DNA of 7,187 nt from Flavobacteriia bacterium. Its GTDB lineage: Bacteria > Bacteroidota > Bacteroidia > Flavobacteriales > Flavobacteriaceae. A model generated the notes under the pieces. That model saw nothing but the letters and a program-made list of their open reading frames with translations. It did no database searches and was not told the DNA's origin. Below, in pieces: positions 1 through 6,977 of the stretch; position 1 is the stretch's first letter; every line of letters starts with the position of its first letter. The stretch is from NCBI GenBank assembly GCA_011330545.1, contig DRQI01000414.1:1-7187 (forward strand). The letters are read 5' to 3'. A program made the position numbers and the translations under genes.

Positions 1-1402
1 TGAGTTTTTGTGTTACTTGATAAAACCTTGTTTTTTTACTAAAGAATGTCCATAACATACCTAAAGTCAATAAGGCATATCCTAAATACGAGATGGTAGT
101 GCCCCAAAAGTCATGATTTACACTTAGATAAGTACCTTTTTCATCCCGGTCAAAAGACGATTGAAAAAAGCGATAGCCACCATAATTTAGGATATTATTC
201 ATGTATATGCGAAAATCTTTCGATATATTTTTTTGTGTATCAATCAATTGCACTTCACTCGCATACGAAGATGCATTGTTGGTACCCGGATATTTATCCA
301 TGATAAATTTCTTTAATTTTATGGAAAACGGCAATGTTATATTTTTGGCACCATACGAAATCGATAGGTTCATATCGTTATACTCTAACAGTGCAGGCCT
401 TCCGTAGACTCTTTCTTGTCCATAGACATAGGTTTCTTTAGTATTTCCGTTTACAGACACTTCCAATACCAGTGCTGCCAAACTTTGAGTTTGCATTTTT
501 CGGTTTTCTGATGCAATACTTACTTCGCCACTTTTTACAAAATCGCCAAAAACAAACCGATTACTGCCATCTGAATACAGTGAGCGCAATTTTAGCGGGC
601 TATAGGCTTCAGATGGAAAAATGGTGTCATTTTTTCTGGTTGCCATGGTCATTCGGGTAAACATCCTGTCGGCATTAAAGAATAATGAGTCGTTTTTATA
701 ATCGATATTGATGGCATCGGGCAATTGGTTTTTTGTAAAATTAAAAACCATATTCTGAATGCGTTTGGTTTGGCCTTGGGCAATAAAATAATCTTCCCTG
801 CCATTCATTCCGGCAATTACAATTTTTAATACGGGTTTACCGGTACTCGTTTTTTTGAGTATTTGTTTGGCATTGGGAATAAATTCTTTTACCGCAATAT
901 CTATCAAATCATTTTCTATCTTATATGACCGGTGCCAATTATTATTCCCCAAACTGGCAAAAAGTACCGGTTCATTAAACTGATATTCTTTATTATCTTT
1001 AAGGACTTTAAAATTCAAAAAGGTATTTGAAGACAAAAAGGTATTTGAGGTGTCGTTTTCCCGTATATGCATGATTCCTTCATATCCGAAATAACGCGTT
1101 ATGCCGGCACCTATTAAAATAATTATGATGGCTGAATGAAATAATAATAAAGGCCATTTTTTTTGTGGTATCATTCTAAACTTTATGATGTTTACTACAA
1201 TGCTGATACCGAATAAAATCAGCAATAGCTCAAACCACCATGATTTAAAGATTATTTTTTGCGCCGCGCTGGTACCAAAATCATTTTCTACAAATGTTGC
1301 TACGGCAATGGCAATGGCAAATAACAACATATAAACGCCTGCTGCCCGAGTATTAAAAAAAGGGGTAAAAAATTTGTTGAAAATAATGAGAAGTTTTTTC
1401 AT
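1..1402 (-). CDS. ResB/CcsB-type cytochrome c biogenesis protein, N-terminal part (runs off left edge)
   Basis: Open on the minus strand from an ATG at 1402 to the window edge: 467 residues, no stop. Seen: three early membrane segments (about residues 20-37, 54-73 and 83-103). The third carries a His (H90) followed by a glycine-containing helix. A large soluble, presumably periplasmic domain follows (about 105-425), then a fourth membrane segment (about 432-450) just after the motifs YGGYRFFQSSFD and VNHDFWG, which are characteristic of ResB/CcsB. Known of the family: ResB/CcsB works with CcsA in system II cytochrome c maturation, exporting heme and attaching it to apocytochromes. In Bacteroidetes the two are often fused in one long protein, so the CcsA half may lie beyond the left edge (inference). 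A 15-bp direct repeat with an 18-bp period (1016-1048) encodes SNTFLS followed by SNTFLN. The start is supported by a TAnnTTTG box 6 nt upstream; no other ATG competes. Confidence 0.88.
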   Translation of the reverse strand, partial: MKKLLIIFNKFFTPFFNTRAAGVYMLLFAIAIAVATFVENDFGTSAAQKIIFKSWWFELLLILFGISIVVNIIKFRMIPQKKWPLLLFHSAIIIILIGAGITRYFGYEGIMHIRENDTSNTFLSSNTFLNFKVLKDNKEYQFNEPVLFASLGNNNWHRSYKIENDLIDIAVKEFIPNAKQILKKTSTGKPVLKIVIAGMNGREDYFIAQGQTKRIQNMVFNFTKNQLPDAINIDYKNDSLFFNADRMFTRMTMATRKNDTIFPSEAYSPLKLRSLYSDGSNRFVFGDFVKSGEVSIASENRKMQTQSLAALVLEVSVNGNTKETYVYGQERVYGRPALLEYNDMNLSISYGAKNITLPFSIKLKKFIMDKYPGTNNASSYASEVQLIDTQKNISKDFRIYMNNILNYGGYRFFQSSFDRDEKGTYLSVNHDFWGTTISYLGYALLTLGMLWTFFSKKTRFYQVTQKL

Positions 1403-1408
1403 GTATGG

Positions 1409-1416
1409 CAAATATA
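1409..1416 (-). promoter_or_regulatory. Bacteroidetes-type -7 box for the cytochrome c biogenesis gene
   Basis: On the minus strand this reads TATATTTG, an exact match to the TAnnTTTG -7 consensus of the Bacteroidetes housekeeping sigma factor. It ends 6 nt before the ATG at 1402, so the transcript would have almost no leader. No convincing TTG-type -33 element is visible at the usual distance. Confidence 0.5.
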
Positions 1417-1492
1417 AGTATTCAAAAATAATTAAAATATCTTTCTCATTTTAAGCAAAGTTGAAATTAGTATAAGAAGGTTATTATTTCAT

Positions 1493-1531
1493 AAAAAACT
1501 GCTCCAAAGCCCCTCAGCAATGGAACAGTTT
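1493..1531 (-). terminator. Rho-independent terminator of the repeat-lipoprotein gene
   Basis: Read on the minus strand, arm AAACTGTTCC (1531-1522) pairs with GGAGCAGTTT (1505-1496) over 10 bp, with a single G.U wobble and a 16-nt loop. The T-tract runs through the end of the second arm to 1493 (six T). It lies about 130 nt past the stop of the lipoprotein gene and upstream of the next minus-strand promoter, so it separates the two minus-strand genes. On the plus strand the hairpin has only a short T-tail, so I call it for the minus strand only. Confidence 0.7.
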
Positions 1532-1663
1532 AAAATTAATCAGCAGAAACTTTATCATAAGCAACTAACCCTTTTCTTTAATTCAAACCTTATAATATCG
1601 TTTCGTTTTAGTGACTAATTCCTTTTTTATATTTTACTCTTTTGTCATTATAAAATAAAGCCT

Positions 1664-2728
1664 TTAACTGCAATTTTTTATGATTTTAAGTTCGTCTTCC
1701 CCTTTTCTCAATTCTACTTTATCTTTGCCATCGTCTTCTGCTTCTATTTTACTCAACCTCCATGTATTATTAAATTCGGTTAATGTATCCATCGTCAACT
1801 GCAAGCGCAAGCCGTCATTCGTAATAATAGTCCAGGTACCACTTGAAGTTGAACTGTTTAATTCGGCACTAACCGTACCATCGGCATTAAAAGTTAAGAC
1901 GGTATTTTTAAGATTTTCAAATTCTTGCTCGTTAACTTTTAATTCATCTACTTTCCACGGGCATGAGGTTAGCAAATCAGAAAACCCTTGGGCATCCATA
2001 TCGGTATTGTCATCATCGTCAAAATCATTATCATCATCTTCATCGCATTGGTCCTTGGCATTATTAATGGCAGTTTCTAATTCGTTTAAATTATTAATAA
2101 CCAAATCATCGCCATTAAAAAGTGTGATGGTAATCGGAAAATTAATATTGACAATAACATCGTCATTCAAATCTTCAATAAAATCGTGCATCTCACTATC
2201 ATTGCTAATGGCAATGGTATTTAATAATTCATTTGAGGTATTAAAAACCGAGGCTGTGATGGGATATTGAAAATCTAAACATTCTATATCGTCATCAATT
2301 CCGCTATTGCAATCGTCGTCAATATAGCTTTCGAGTTCGCTTTGGCTATTGACGGTAACTTCGGTAAAATCGCTAAATATTAACGTTACCGGAAATATAA
2401 TTTCGATAGTATCAACATCACTAGAACTATCATCAAAAATACTTTCTATCACTTCATAGTCATTGGCTGTTTCTACAACAATGGTCGTTCCGTTGGCAAT
2501 GACAGTTACGGGTAGTTTTATAGAAAAACAACTGGCCCTATCAATAATATTATCTTTTGAGCCATCGTTGAATGAGGTGCGGTTCATCAAATCTGCTACT
2601 GTAGAATTTGCTTTTAAGCCCGGGTCTTGTGTACGGTCAATAAGAATCGTTTCTTCTTTTCTGCACGAAAAGAAAACGAATAACAAAAGAAACGAGACTA
2701 CTATCGATAACTTTATGTTTATTTTCAT
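1664..2728 (-). CDS. Acidic repeat lipoprotein with C-terminal lipocalin-like domain, function unknown
   Basis: I do not recognise this as a named family. The 354-residue reading starts at the ATG at 2728; a GTG ten codons upstream (2758) would only add a polar stretch before the signal peptide. Residues 1-22 form a lipoprotein signal ending FFSC, so Cys22 is the likely lipidated residue and the protein is probably surface or outer-membrane attached. Residues 67-228 hold four repeats of about 42 residues, each a beta-rich unit with an aromatic or Leu, then Pro and Val/Ile (prolines 73, 113, 156, 198), and a later acidic helix-like stretch. Cysteines bracket pairs of repeats (67/140 and 150/228), suggesting two disulfide-closed double units. 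A very acidic linker follows (about 228-246). The C-terminal domain (about 250-354) has Trp258, Trp299 and Trp323 and a Cys256/Cys353 pair, like small lipocalin-like lipoprotein domains of Bacteroidetes (inference). It is divergent from the ECF sigma gene, so it may belong to that regulon. Confidence 0.8.
   Translation of the reverse strand: MKINIKLSIVVSFLLLFVFFSCRKEETILIDRTQDPGLKANSTVADLMNRTSFNDGSKDNIIDRASCFSIKLPVTVIANGTTIVVETANDYEVIESIFDDSSSDVDTIEIIFPVTLIFSDFTEVTVNSQSELESYIDDDCNSGIDDDIECLDFQYPITASVFNTSNELLNTIAISNDSEMHDFIEDLNDDVIVNINFPITITLFNGDDLVINNLNELETAINNAKDQCDEDDDNDFDDDDNTDMDAQGFSDLLTSCPWKVDELKVNEQEFENLKNTVLTFNADGTVSAELNSSTSSGTWTIITNDGLRLQLTMDTLTEFNNTWRLSKIEAEDDGKDKVELRKGEDELKIIKNCS
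2045..2530 (-). repeat. Four tandem protein repeats of about 42 residues within the lipoprotein
   Basis: The repeats are visible at protein level only; the DNA copies have diverged. Anchor motifs are KLPVTV, IFPVTL, QYPITA and NFPITI, with the prolines 40, 43 and 42 residues apart. Most copies continue with a short hydrophobic strand, a turn such as NG or GD, a second strand and a stretch like SELESYI or NELETAI. Units 1+2 and 3+4 are each enclosed by a cysteine at the start and one at the end, so the basic unit may be a pair. Confidence 0.7.
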
Positions 2729-2798
2729 AACTTCCAAAAATTTATACTTTGCAAACACCTTTGATTAAATAACAACTAACTTGCTTAAATTACTTAAA

Positions 2799-2821
2799 AA
2801 AAGTATTTTTTTATACTTTTG
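2799..2821 (+). promoter_or_regulatory. Promoter -7 box embedded in a dyad, upstream of the ECF sigma gene
   Basis: TACTTTTG at 2814-2821 matches TAnnTTTG and lies 18 nt before the chosen ATG. It overlaps the right arm of an inverted repeat: AAAAGTAT (2799-2806), six T, ATACTTTT (2813-2820). This could be an operator or simply AT-rich promoter structure. A -33 element at normal spacing is not evident. The region from 2729 to here also serves as the upstream region of the divergent lipoprotein gene. Confidence 0.45.
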
Positions 2822-2839
2822 CCGAATATTTTTTTAAAA

Positions 2840-3358
2840 ATGCCAAAAAAAATTAAACATACTGTTTGTGACGAAAAAGTGTTTTCAAGTATTTATAAAC
2901 AGTATGCTAAAGACCTTCACGATTACTTGTACTACAAATTTGGTAGTCAAATGGATATCAATGATAAAGTACAAGACGCCTTTATGAAGTTATGGGACAA
3001 TTGTAAAGATATCGTTCCGGAAAAGGCAAGGGCATTTTTATTTACTGTTGGCAAAAATATGATGCTTAATAAATTTAAACATCAGAAAGTTATCTTAAAA
3101 TTTCAGGAAATAAAACCTAAAGACTATACCAATGAAACTCCTGAATTTTTATTAGAAGAAGAGCAGTTTTATCAAAAATATCAAAAAGCGCTAAACAGTT
3201 TAAACGAAGAACAACGCGTTGCTTTTTTGCTAAATAAAGTAGAAGGAAAACGACATAAAGAAATAGCCGAAATACTCAATATTACATCTAGGGTAGTTGA
3301 ATATAGGATATATAGTGCTTTTAAGATAATTAAAGAACAAGTTAAAGGTTTTAAGTAG
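2840..3358 (+). CDS. ECF-type RNA polymerase sigma-70 factor (FecI-like)
   Basis: This 172-residue protein has the normal length for an ECF sigma factor. Region 2 spans about residues 13-80, with the core-polymerase-binding and promoter-melting helices around VQDAFMKLWDN and ARAFLFTVGKN. Region 4 spans about 115-167, with the helix-turn-helix around HKEIAEILNITSRVVEYRI that should contact the -35-like element. No extra domains are present. I chose the ATG at 2840. An in-frame TTG at 2819 would add seven residues but lies inside the -7 box, so it is probably not translated. The gene is followed 54 bp later by the FecR gene and then the STN receptor, the standard order for cell-surface signalling. 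By family knowledge, FecR keeps the sigma factor under control until the receptor signals. The target genes cannot be proven from here; the receptor gene and the divergent lipoprotein are the closest candidates. Confidence 0.92.
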   Translation: MPKKIKHTVCDEKVFSSIYKQYAKDLHDYLYYKFGSQMDINDKVQDAFMKLWDNCKDIVPEKARAFLFTVGKNMMLNKFKHQKVILKFQEIKPKDYTNETPEFLLEEEQFYQKYQKALNSLNEEQRVAFLLNKVEGKRHKEIAEILNITSRVVEYRIYSAFKIIKEQVKGFK

Positions 3359-3412
3359 AATATTCGGTAAAAATGAATTTTAAGTTGTTATACTTTTAGA
3401 AATCCCTAGCAT

Positions 3413-4321
3413 ATGGATAAAGATTACATATTAAAAAAATGGTTAGCCGGTGAACTTACCGACGAAGAATTGGCAACGTTTAAAAAATCAGAAGATTTTA
3501 AACTCAACGCTAAAATTATAGAAGGAGCCAAAAAATTTAAAGCTTCGCAATTTTCTACAGTAAGAAGTTATGATGAGTTTAAAAATGGGTTAAAAAATAA
3601 AAAATCGCCATTGATACGCTTAAATTCTTACAAAACCGCGTTGAGAATAGCAGCTCTTTTTGTAATAAGTTTAGGCATTTACTTTGCTTTTTTAACATCT
3701 AATGTAACGACTGTACAAACAGTGGCAAGTCAAAAAACTACTTTTGAATTGCCCGATGCTTCTTCGGTTGTACTAAATGCTAATTCTACAGCCAAATACA
3801 ATAAAAAGAAATGGGCCGATAAAAGAGAAATATCATTAGATGGAGAAGCCTTTTTTAAAGTTGCTAAAGGTGCTACATTTGATGTTATTACAACCAATGG
3901 TACCATTAGTGTTTTAGGAACACAATTCAATGTAAAAAATAGAGCTGATTATTTTCAGGTAACATGCTTTGAAGGGATTGTAAGTGTAAAGAGCCACAAA
4001 GAATCTTTTCAACTAACCCAAGGCAAAACAATAAGAATTATAGATGGAACAGTTGTGACAGATACCATAGGTTATAAAAAACCTAGATGGATAGACAATA
4101 AAAGCAGTTTCAAGAGCGTTCCCCTATATGAGGTGTTGAATGAGTTTGAAAGGCAATATAATGTTACAATAACCACCCAAAATATAGATACAAAACGTTT
4201 ATTCACCGGGGGATTTGTTCATGACAATATTGACCAAGCCTTAACAACTATTACAGTGCCTTTCGATTTAACATTTAAAAAAGAAAATTTAACTAACATC
4301 ACCTTATATAGCAGTGAGTAA
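3413..4321 (+). CDS. FecR-type anti-sigma factor with DUF4974-like C-terminus
   Basis: The 302-residue inner-membrane protein has a cytoplasmic N-terminal part (about 1-74) that includes the typical opening ILKKWLAGELTDEE. This part should bind the sigma factor. A single membrane helix follows at about 76-95. The periplasmic FecR domain (about 103-200) shows the usual FELPDASSVVLNANS, DGEAFFKV and LGTQFNV motifs. The C-terminal domain (about 230-300, SFKSVPLYEVLNEFERQYNV onward) resembles DUF4974, an STN-like fold common in Bacteroidetes FecR proteins. By family knowledge the periplasmic part receives the signal from the receptor's STN domain. The ATG at 3413 gives a full-length domain set, and no Shine-Dalgarno is present. 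The last 8 nt overlap the receptor gene, suggesting translational coupling. Nothing looks truncated. Confidence 0.92.
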   Translation: MDKDYILKKWLAGELTDEELATFKKSEDFKLNAKIIEGAKKFKASQFSTVRSYDEFKNGLKNKKSPLIRLNSYKTALRIAALFVISLGIYFAFLTSNVTTVQTVASQKTTFELPDASSVVLNANSTAKYNKKKWADKREISLDGEAFFKVAKGATFDVITTNGTISVLGTQFNVKNRADYFQVTCFEGIVSVKSHKESFQLTQGKTIRIIDGTVVTDTIGYKKPRWIDNKSSFKSVPLYEVLNEFERQYNVTITTQNIDTKRLFTGGFVHDNIDQALTTITVPFDLTFKKENLTNITLYSSE

Positions 4322-6833
4322 GAAACATAAAAGTATTATTTTTTTCATACTTTTCCTTTTTTCCACTATTCTCTATGCGCAAATAGATAAAGAAAAAAAA
4401 CCTTTATCCGAAATTTTAACTATACTACAAAATAAGTATAACTTTCAATTTACGTATGCTGATGATGCTATCAAGGGTATTTTTATTGAAGAGCCCTCTG
4501 CCAACCTTACATTTAAAGAAGTACTTACTTATTTAAGAAAAAAAACAGGACTCATTTTAAAAGTTTTAGAAAACAATTTTGTAGCCATTCAACCTAGAAA
4601 CGAATCTTTATCTGTCTGTGGTTATATCATTGATTATGAGACTAAATTGCCCGTAGAAAATGTAAATATCATCGCCAATAATTCATATACCACTTCTGAT
4701 GCCTTCGGATATTTTAAGTGCAATATCGAGCAAGAAAACGAAAATATAACCATACATAGATTAGGGTATTATAGTATAGTAAAACCCTTTAGCTATTTTA
4801 AGGAAAATGATTGTACAAATATTTATATATTGCCTCAAATTGAAACCCTATCAGAAGTAGTTATCCCTAATTTTCTAACTAAAGGTATTGACAAAATTGC
4901 CCATGGGGCGTTCACTATCAATTTTTCTAATTTCGGCATACTTCCGGGATTGATAGAAACCGATGTGTTACAAACCGTACAAGCCTTACCGGGAATTCAA
5001 AGTGTTAATGAAACCGTATCAAATATCAATATTAGAGGAGGTACTCACGATCAAAATTTACTATTATGGGATGGTATTAAAATGTATCAATCAGGGCATT
5101 TTTTTGGGTTGATTTCTATCTTTAATCCTTCAATCACTACAGATGTATCGGTTATTAAAAATGGTACAAGTGTAGATTTATCCGATGGCGTTTCAGGCAC
5201 TATTGCCATGAAAACAGCATCAAATATCAAGAATTCATTTTCCGGTAGCATTGGCGCGAACCTTATCAATGTTGATGCGTTTCTAGATGTTCCTATCAGC
5301 GAAAAATCATCTGTTCAAATATCTGCTAGAAATGCCTTGAGCAACATGGTAGAAACCCCAACTTATACCGAATATTTCAACAGGATACTGAGTAACACAG
5401 AAGTAATTCACCCAACTACTAAAGTTGAGAACACAAATATAAAATTTGAATTTTATGATACCAGCTTGCGGTGGTTGTATGCTATTTCTGAAAAAGACCA
5501 ACTCAGGCTCAATTTTTTAAATGTCTACAACGAACTTGAATTCGATGAAATTGCAAAAGTTAATAATGTTCAACAATCAAAAAAGAGCAATCTTGAACAA
5601 AATAGTATCTCAGGAGGGATTTTCTATCAAAGAAAATGGAATTCGAAATTTGTAAGTACTCTACAAATTTATGAAACCGACTATACATTAAAAGCCATTA
5701 ATTCGGATATACTAAACCAACAACGTTTATTACAAGAAAATATCGTTTCAGAAACTTCACTTAAATTAAATACTTGGTATAAATATAACACCAACATATC
5801 TTTTCTTAACGGATATCAGGTTACAGAAACCGGAGTAAGCAACTTAACAGATGTAGACAACCCTGTGTTTAAGGAATTTATACGAGAGGTCATTAGAGAA
5901 CATGCCCTTTATTCACAAATTAATTATCAATCAACTTCTAATAAAACTTCTGTAAGAGCGGGAATTCGATACAATTATGTAGAAAAATTTAAAAAACACA
6001 TCATTGAGCCCCGATTGAGTTTACACCATAAATTTCTAGACAATTTCAGCCTCGATATTTCAGGTGAGCTCAAACATCAAAACACTTCGCAAATTATCAA
6101 TTTTCAAAATGATTTTTTAGGAATTGAAAAACGGAGATGGGTGTTATCTGACAATGATAAAATCCCGATACTGATTAGTCAACAGGCTTCAATTGGACTT
6201 AATTACAGTCACCAAGGATGGCTCATAAGTGCTGAAGGGTATCTCAAAGAAGTTGATGGCATCACCTCGCAAAGTCAAGGTTTTTTAAACCAATATATTT
6301 CAAAAAAAGAAAATGGTAGTTACCGGGTAAAAGGGATAGAACTTTTAATTAACAAACGTTTTAGAAAAATAAGTACTTGGTTAAGTTACACTTACGCCAA
6401 TAATGAATATACCTTTAAAAATTTTGAAGAAATCAACTTCGCCAACAATCTCGATATCAAACACTCTTTTACCTTAGGTTCTTCATTTTCTACCAAAAAA
6501 ATAAAAATATCTGCCGGAATGAATTGGCATTCAGGAATACCAAGTACAAATCTTGTCAACGGAAATGAAATTGTCAACAACACCTTACAATATGAAAGTG
6601 CTAATAGTAGCAGGGTTAAAGAATATTTCAGGTTAGATGTATCTGCCATTTATAAATTCAGTTTTTCTGAAAAAGTAAACGCTATTTTAGGAGCCTCTTT
6701 ATGGAATAGCACTAGTAGAAAAAATTTATTAAACGATTATTATCGCTTAGACATTGATAATCATCCGCTAGAAATAAAACAAACCTCTTTAGGCTTGACA
6801 CCTAATTTTACTTTTAGAGTAGAATTTAGATAA
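4314..6833 (+). CDS. TonB-dependent outer-membrane receptor with STN signalling domain (FecA-like transducer)
   Basis: The reading gives 839 residues, a normal length for this class. Order of parts: signal peptide (1-22, ending ILYAQ); STN domain (about 28-94), which contacts FecR in cell-surface signalling; a carboxypeptidase-regulatory-like beta-sandwich (about 98-172, with the GYIIDYETKLPVENV pattern) typical of Bacteroidetes receptors; a TonB-box-like stretch LSEVVIP (179-185); plug domain (about 200-302) with LPGIQSV, NINIRGG, LWDGIKMY and VSVIKNG; then a beta barrel to the end, closing on FRVEFR. The start is the GTG at 4314, the only one that places the signal peptide correctly; it overlaps the fecR stop by 8 nt. 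The next gene is not a SusD homologue but a substrate-binding-like lipoprotein, so the ligand is more likely an iron, heme or corrinoid complex than a glycan (inference). Confidence 0.93.
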   Translation: MSKKHKSIIFFILFLFSTILYAQIDKEKKPLSEILTILQNKYNFQFTYADDAIKGIFIEEPSANLTFKEVLTYLRKKTGLILKVLENNFVAIQPRNESLSVCGYIIDYETKLPVENVNIIANNSYTTSDAFGYFKCNIEQENENITIHRLGYYSIVKPFSYFKENDCTNIYILPQIETLSEVVIPNFLTKGIDKIAHGAFTINFSNFGILPGLIETDVLQTVQALPGIQSVNETVSNINIRGGTHDQNLLLWDGIKMYQSGHFFGLISIFNPSITTDVSVIKNGTSVDLSDGVSGTIAMKTASNIKNSFSGSIGANLINVDAFLDVPISEKSSVQISARNALSNMVETPTYTEYFNRILSNTEVIHPTTKVENTNIKFEFYDTSLRWLYAISEKDQLRLNFLNVYNELEFDEIAKVNNVQQSKKSNLEQNSISGGIFYQRKWNSKFVSTLQIYETDYTLKAINSDILNQQRLLQENIVSETSLKLNTWYKYNTNISFLNGYQVTETGVSNLTDVDNPVFKEFIREVIREHALYSQINYQSTSNKTSVRAGIRYNYVEKFKKHIIEPRLSLHHKFLDNFSLDISGELKHQNTSQIINFQNDFLGIEKRRWVLSDNDKIPILISQQASIGLNYSHQGWLISAEGYLKEVDGITSQSQGFLNQYISKKENGSYRVKGIELLINKRFRKISTWLSYTYANNEYTFKNFEEINFANNLDIKHSFTLGSSFSTKKIKISAGMNWHSGIPSTNLVNGNEIVNNTLQYESANSSRVKEYFRLDVSAIYKFSFSEKVNAILGASLWNSTSRKNLLNDYYRLDIDNHPLEIKQTSLGLTPNFTFRVEFR

Positions 6834-6876
6834 AATCATTCTAAAACTGTTATTTCCAAATAAACAACTTTGTAAG

Positions 6877-6898
6877 CCTGCTACCTACCGTAGGCAGG
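6877..6898. repeat. Palindromic GC-rich element, possible interspersed repeat
   Basis: Outer arms CCTGC (6877-6881) and GCAGG (6894-6898) pair, and inner CTA/TAG (6885-6887 with 6891-6893) continue the stem around a CCG loop, with TAC left unpaired on the left side. The GC-rich element stands out in an AT-rich spacer and resembles the short palindromes that recur between genes in many flavobacteria. It has no T-tract after it, so it is not a standard terminator, though it could protect the receptor mRNA 3' end. Confidence 0.5.
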
Positions 6899-6948
6899 TT
6901 AAACCTAATTTTATCACTTGCCCGAGCAGAACACAAAAGAAGGTTAAT

Positions 6949-6973
6949 AATGTATAGATTTTCTATACATTTG
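6949..6973 (+). promoter_or_regulatory. Promoter -7 box overlapped by a 10-bp-arm dyad (candidate operator)
   Basis: AATGTATAGA (6949-6958), a TTT spacer and TCTATACATT (6962-6971) form a perfect inverted repeat. The right arm overlaps TACATTTG (6966-6973), an exact TAnnTTTG -7 box, whose last base is 4 nt before the ATG at 6978. A repressor bound here would block the promoter. The regulator is not identifiable from the sequence. The next gene thus probably has its own promoter and is not only read through from the receptor gene. Confidence 0.55.
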
Positions 6974-6977
6974 TGCC

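Larger units (their letters stand above)
1403..1663. other. Non-coding spacer between two minus-strand genes
   Basis: This 261-bp AT-rich gap holds the -7 box and the terminator listed separately. Between the terminator and the lipoprotein stop (1532-1663) I see no ORF with coding character, no RNA gene and no repeat. It is probably the 3' untranslated region of the lipoprotein mRNA. Confidence 0.6.

Noticed and set aside
201..660. Two plus-strand ORFs opposite the cytochrome c biogenesis gene
   Set aside because: The minus strand is open across the whole of 1-1402 with clear ResB-family motifs, so these are shadows.
1487..1560. Fourteen-codon minus-strand ORF reaching into the terminator hairpin
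   Set aside because: It is too short to support and has no start signal; the hairpin with T-tract explains the region better.
1680..2270. Long plus-strand ORF opposite the lipoprotein gene
   Set aside because: It is a Ser-rich antisense shadow of the lipoprotein's acidic codons (GAT/GAC read backwards) and has no recognisable domain or promoter.
2729..2758. GTG at 2758 as start of the lipoprotein
   Set aside because: It would place ten residues, several charged, before an already complete lipoprotein signal that begins at the ATG at 2728.
2819..2839. TTG at 2819 as start of the sigma factor
   Set aside because: The TTG is part of the -7 box, so it would lie upstream of the transcription start; the ATG at 2840 gives a full-length protein.
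3373..3399. Eight-codon ORF between the sigma and fecR genes as a leader peptide
   Set aside because: It has no ribosome binding signal, no regulatory codon run and no attenuator hairpin; an ORF this short is expected by chance.
4314..6833. SusC-type glycan receptor
   Set aside because: No SusD gene follows and the length is below the typical SusC size of about 1,000 residues; the FecA-like transducer reading fits better.
6834..6910. Rho-independent terminator after the receptor gene
   Set aside because: The palindrome at 6877-6898 is bulged and is not followed by a T-tract, so it is listed only as a palindromic element.
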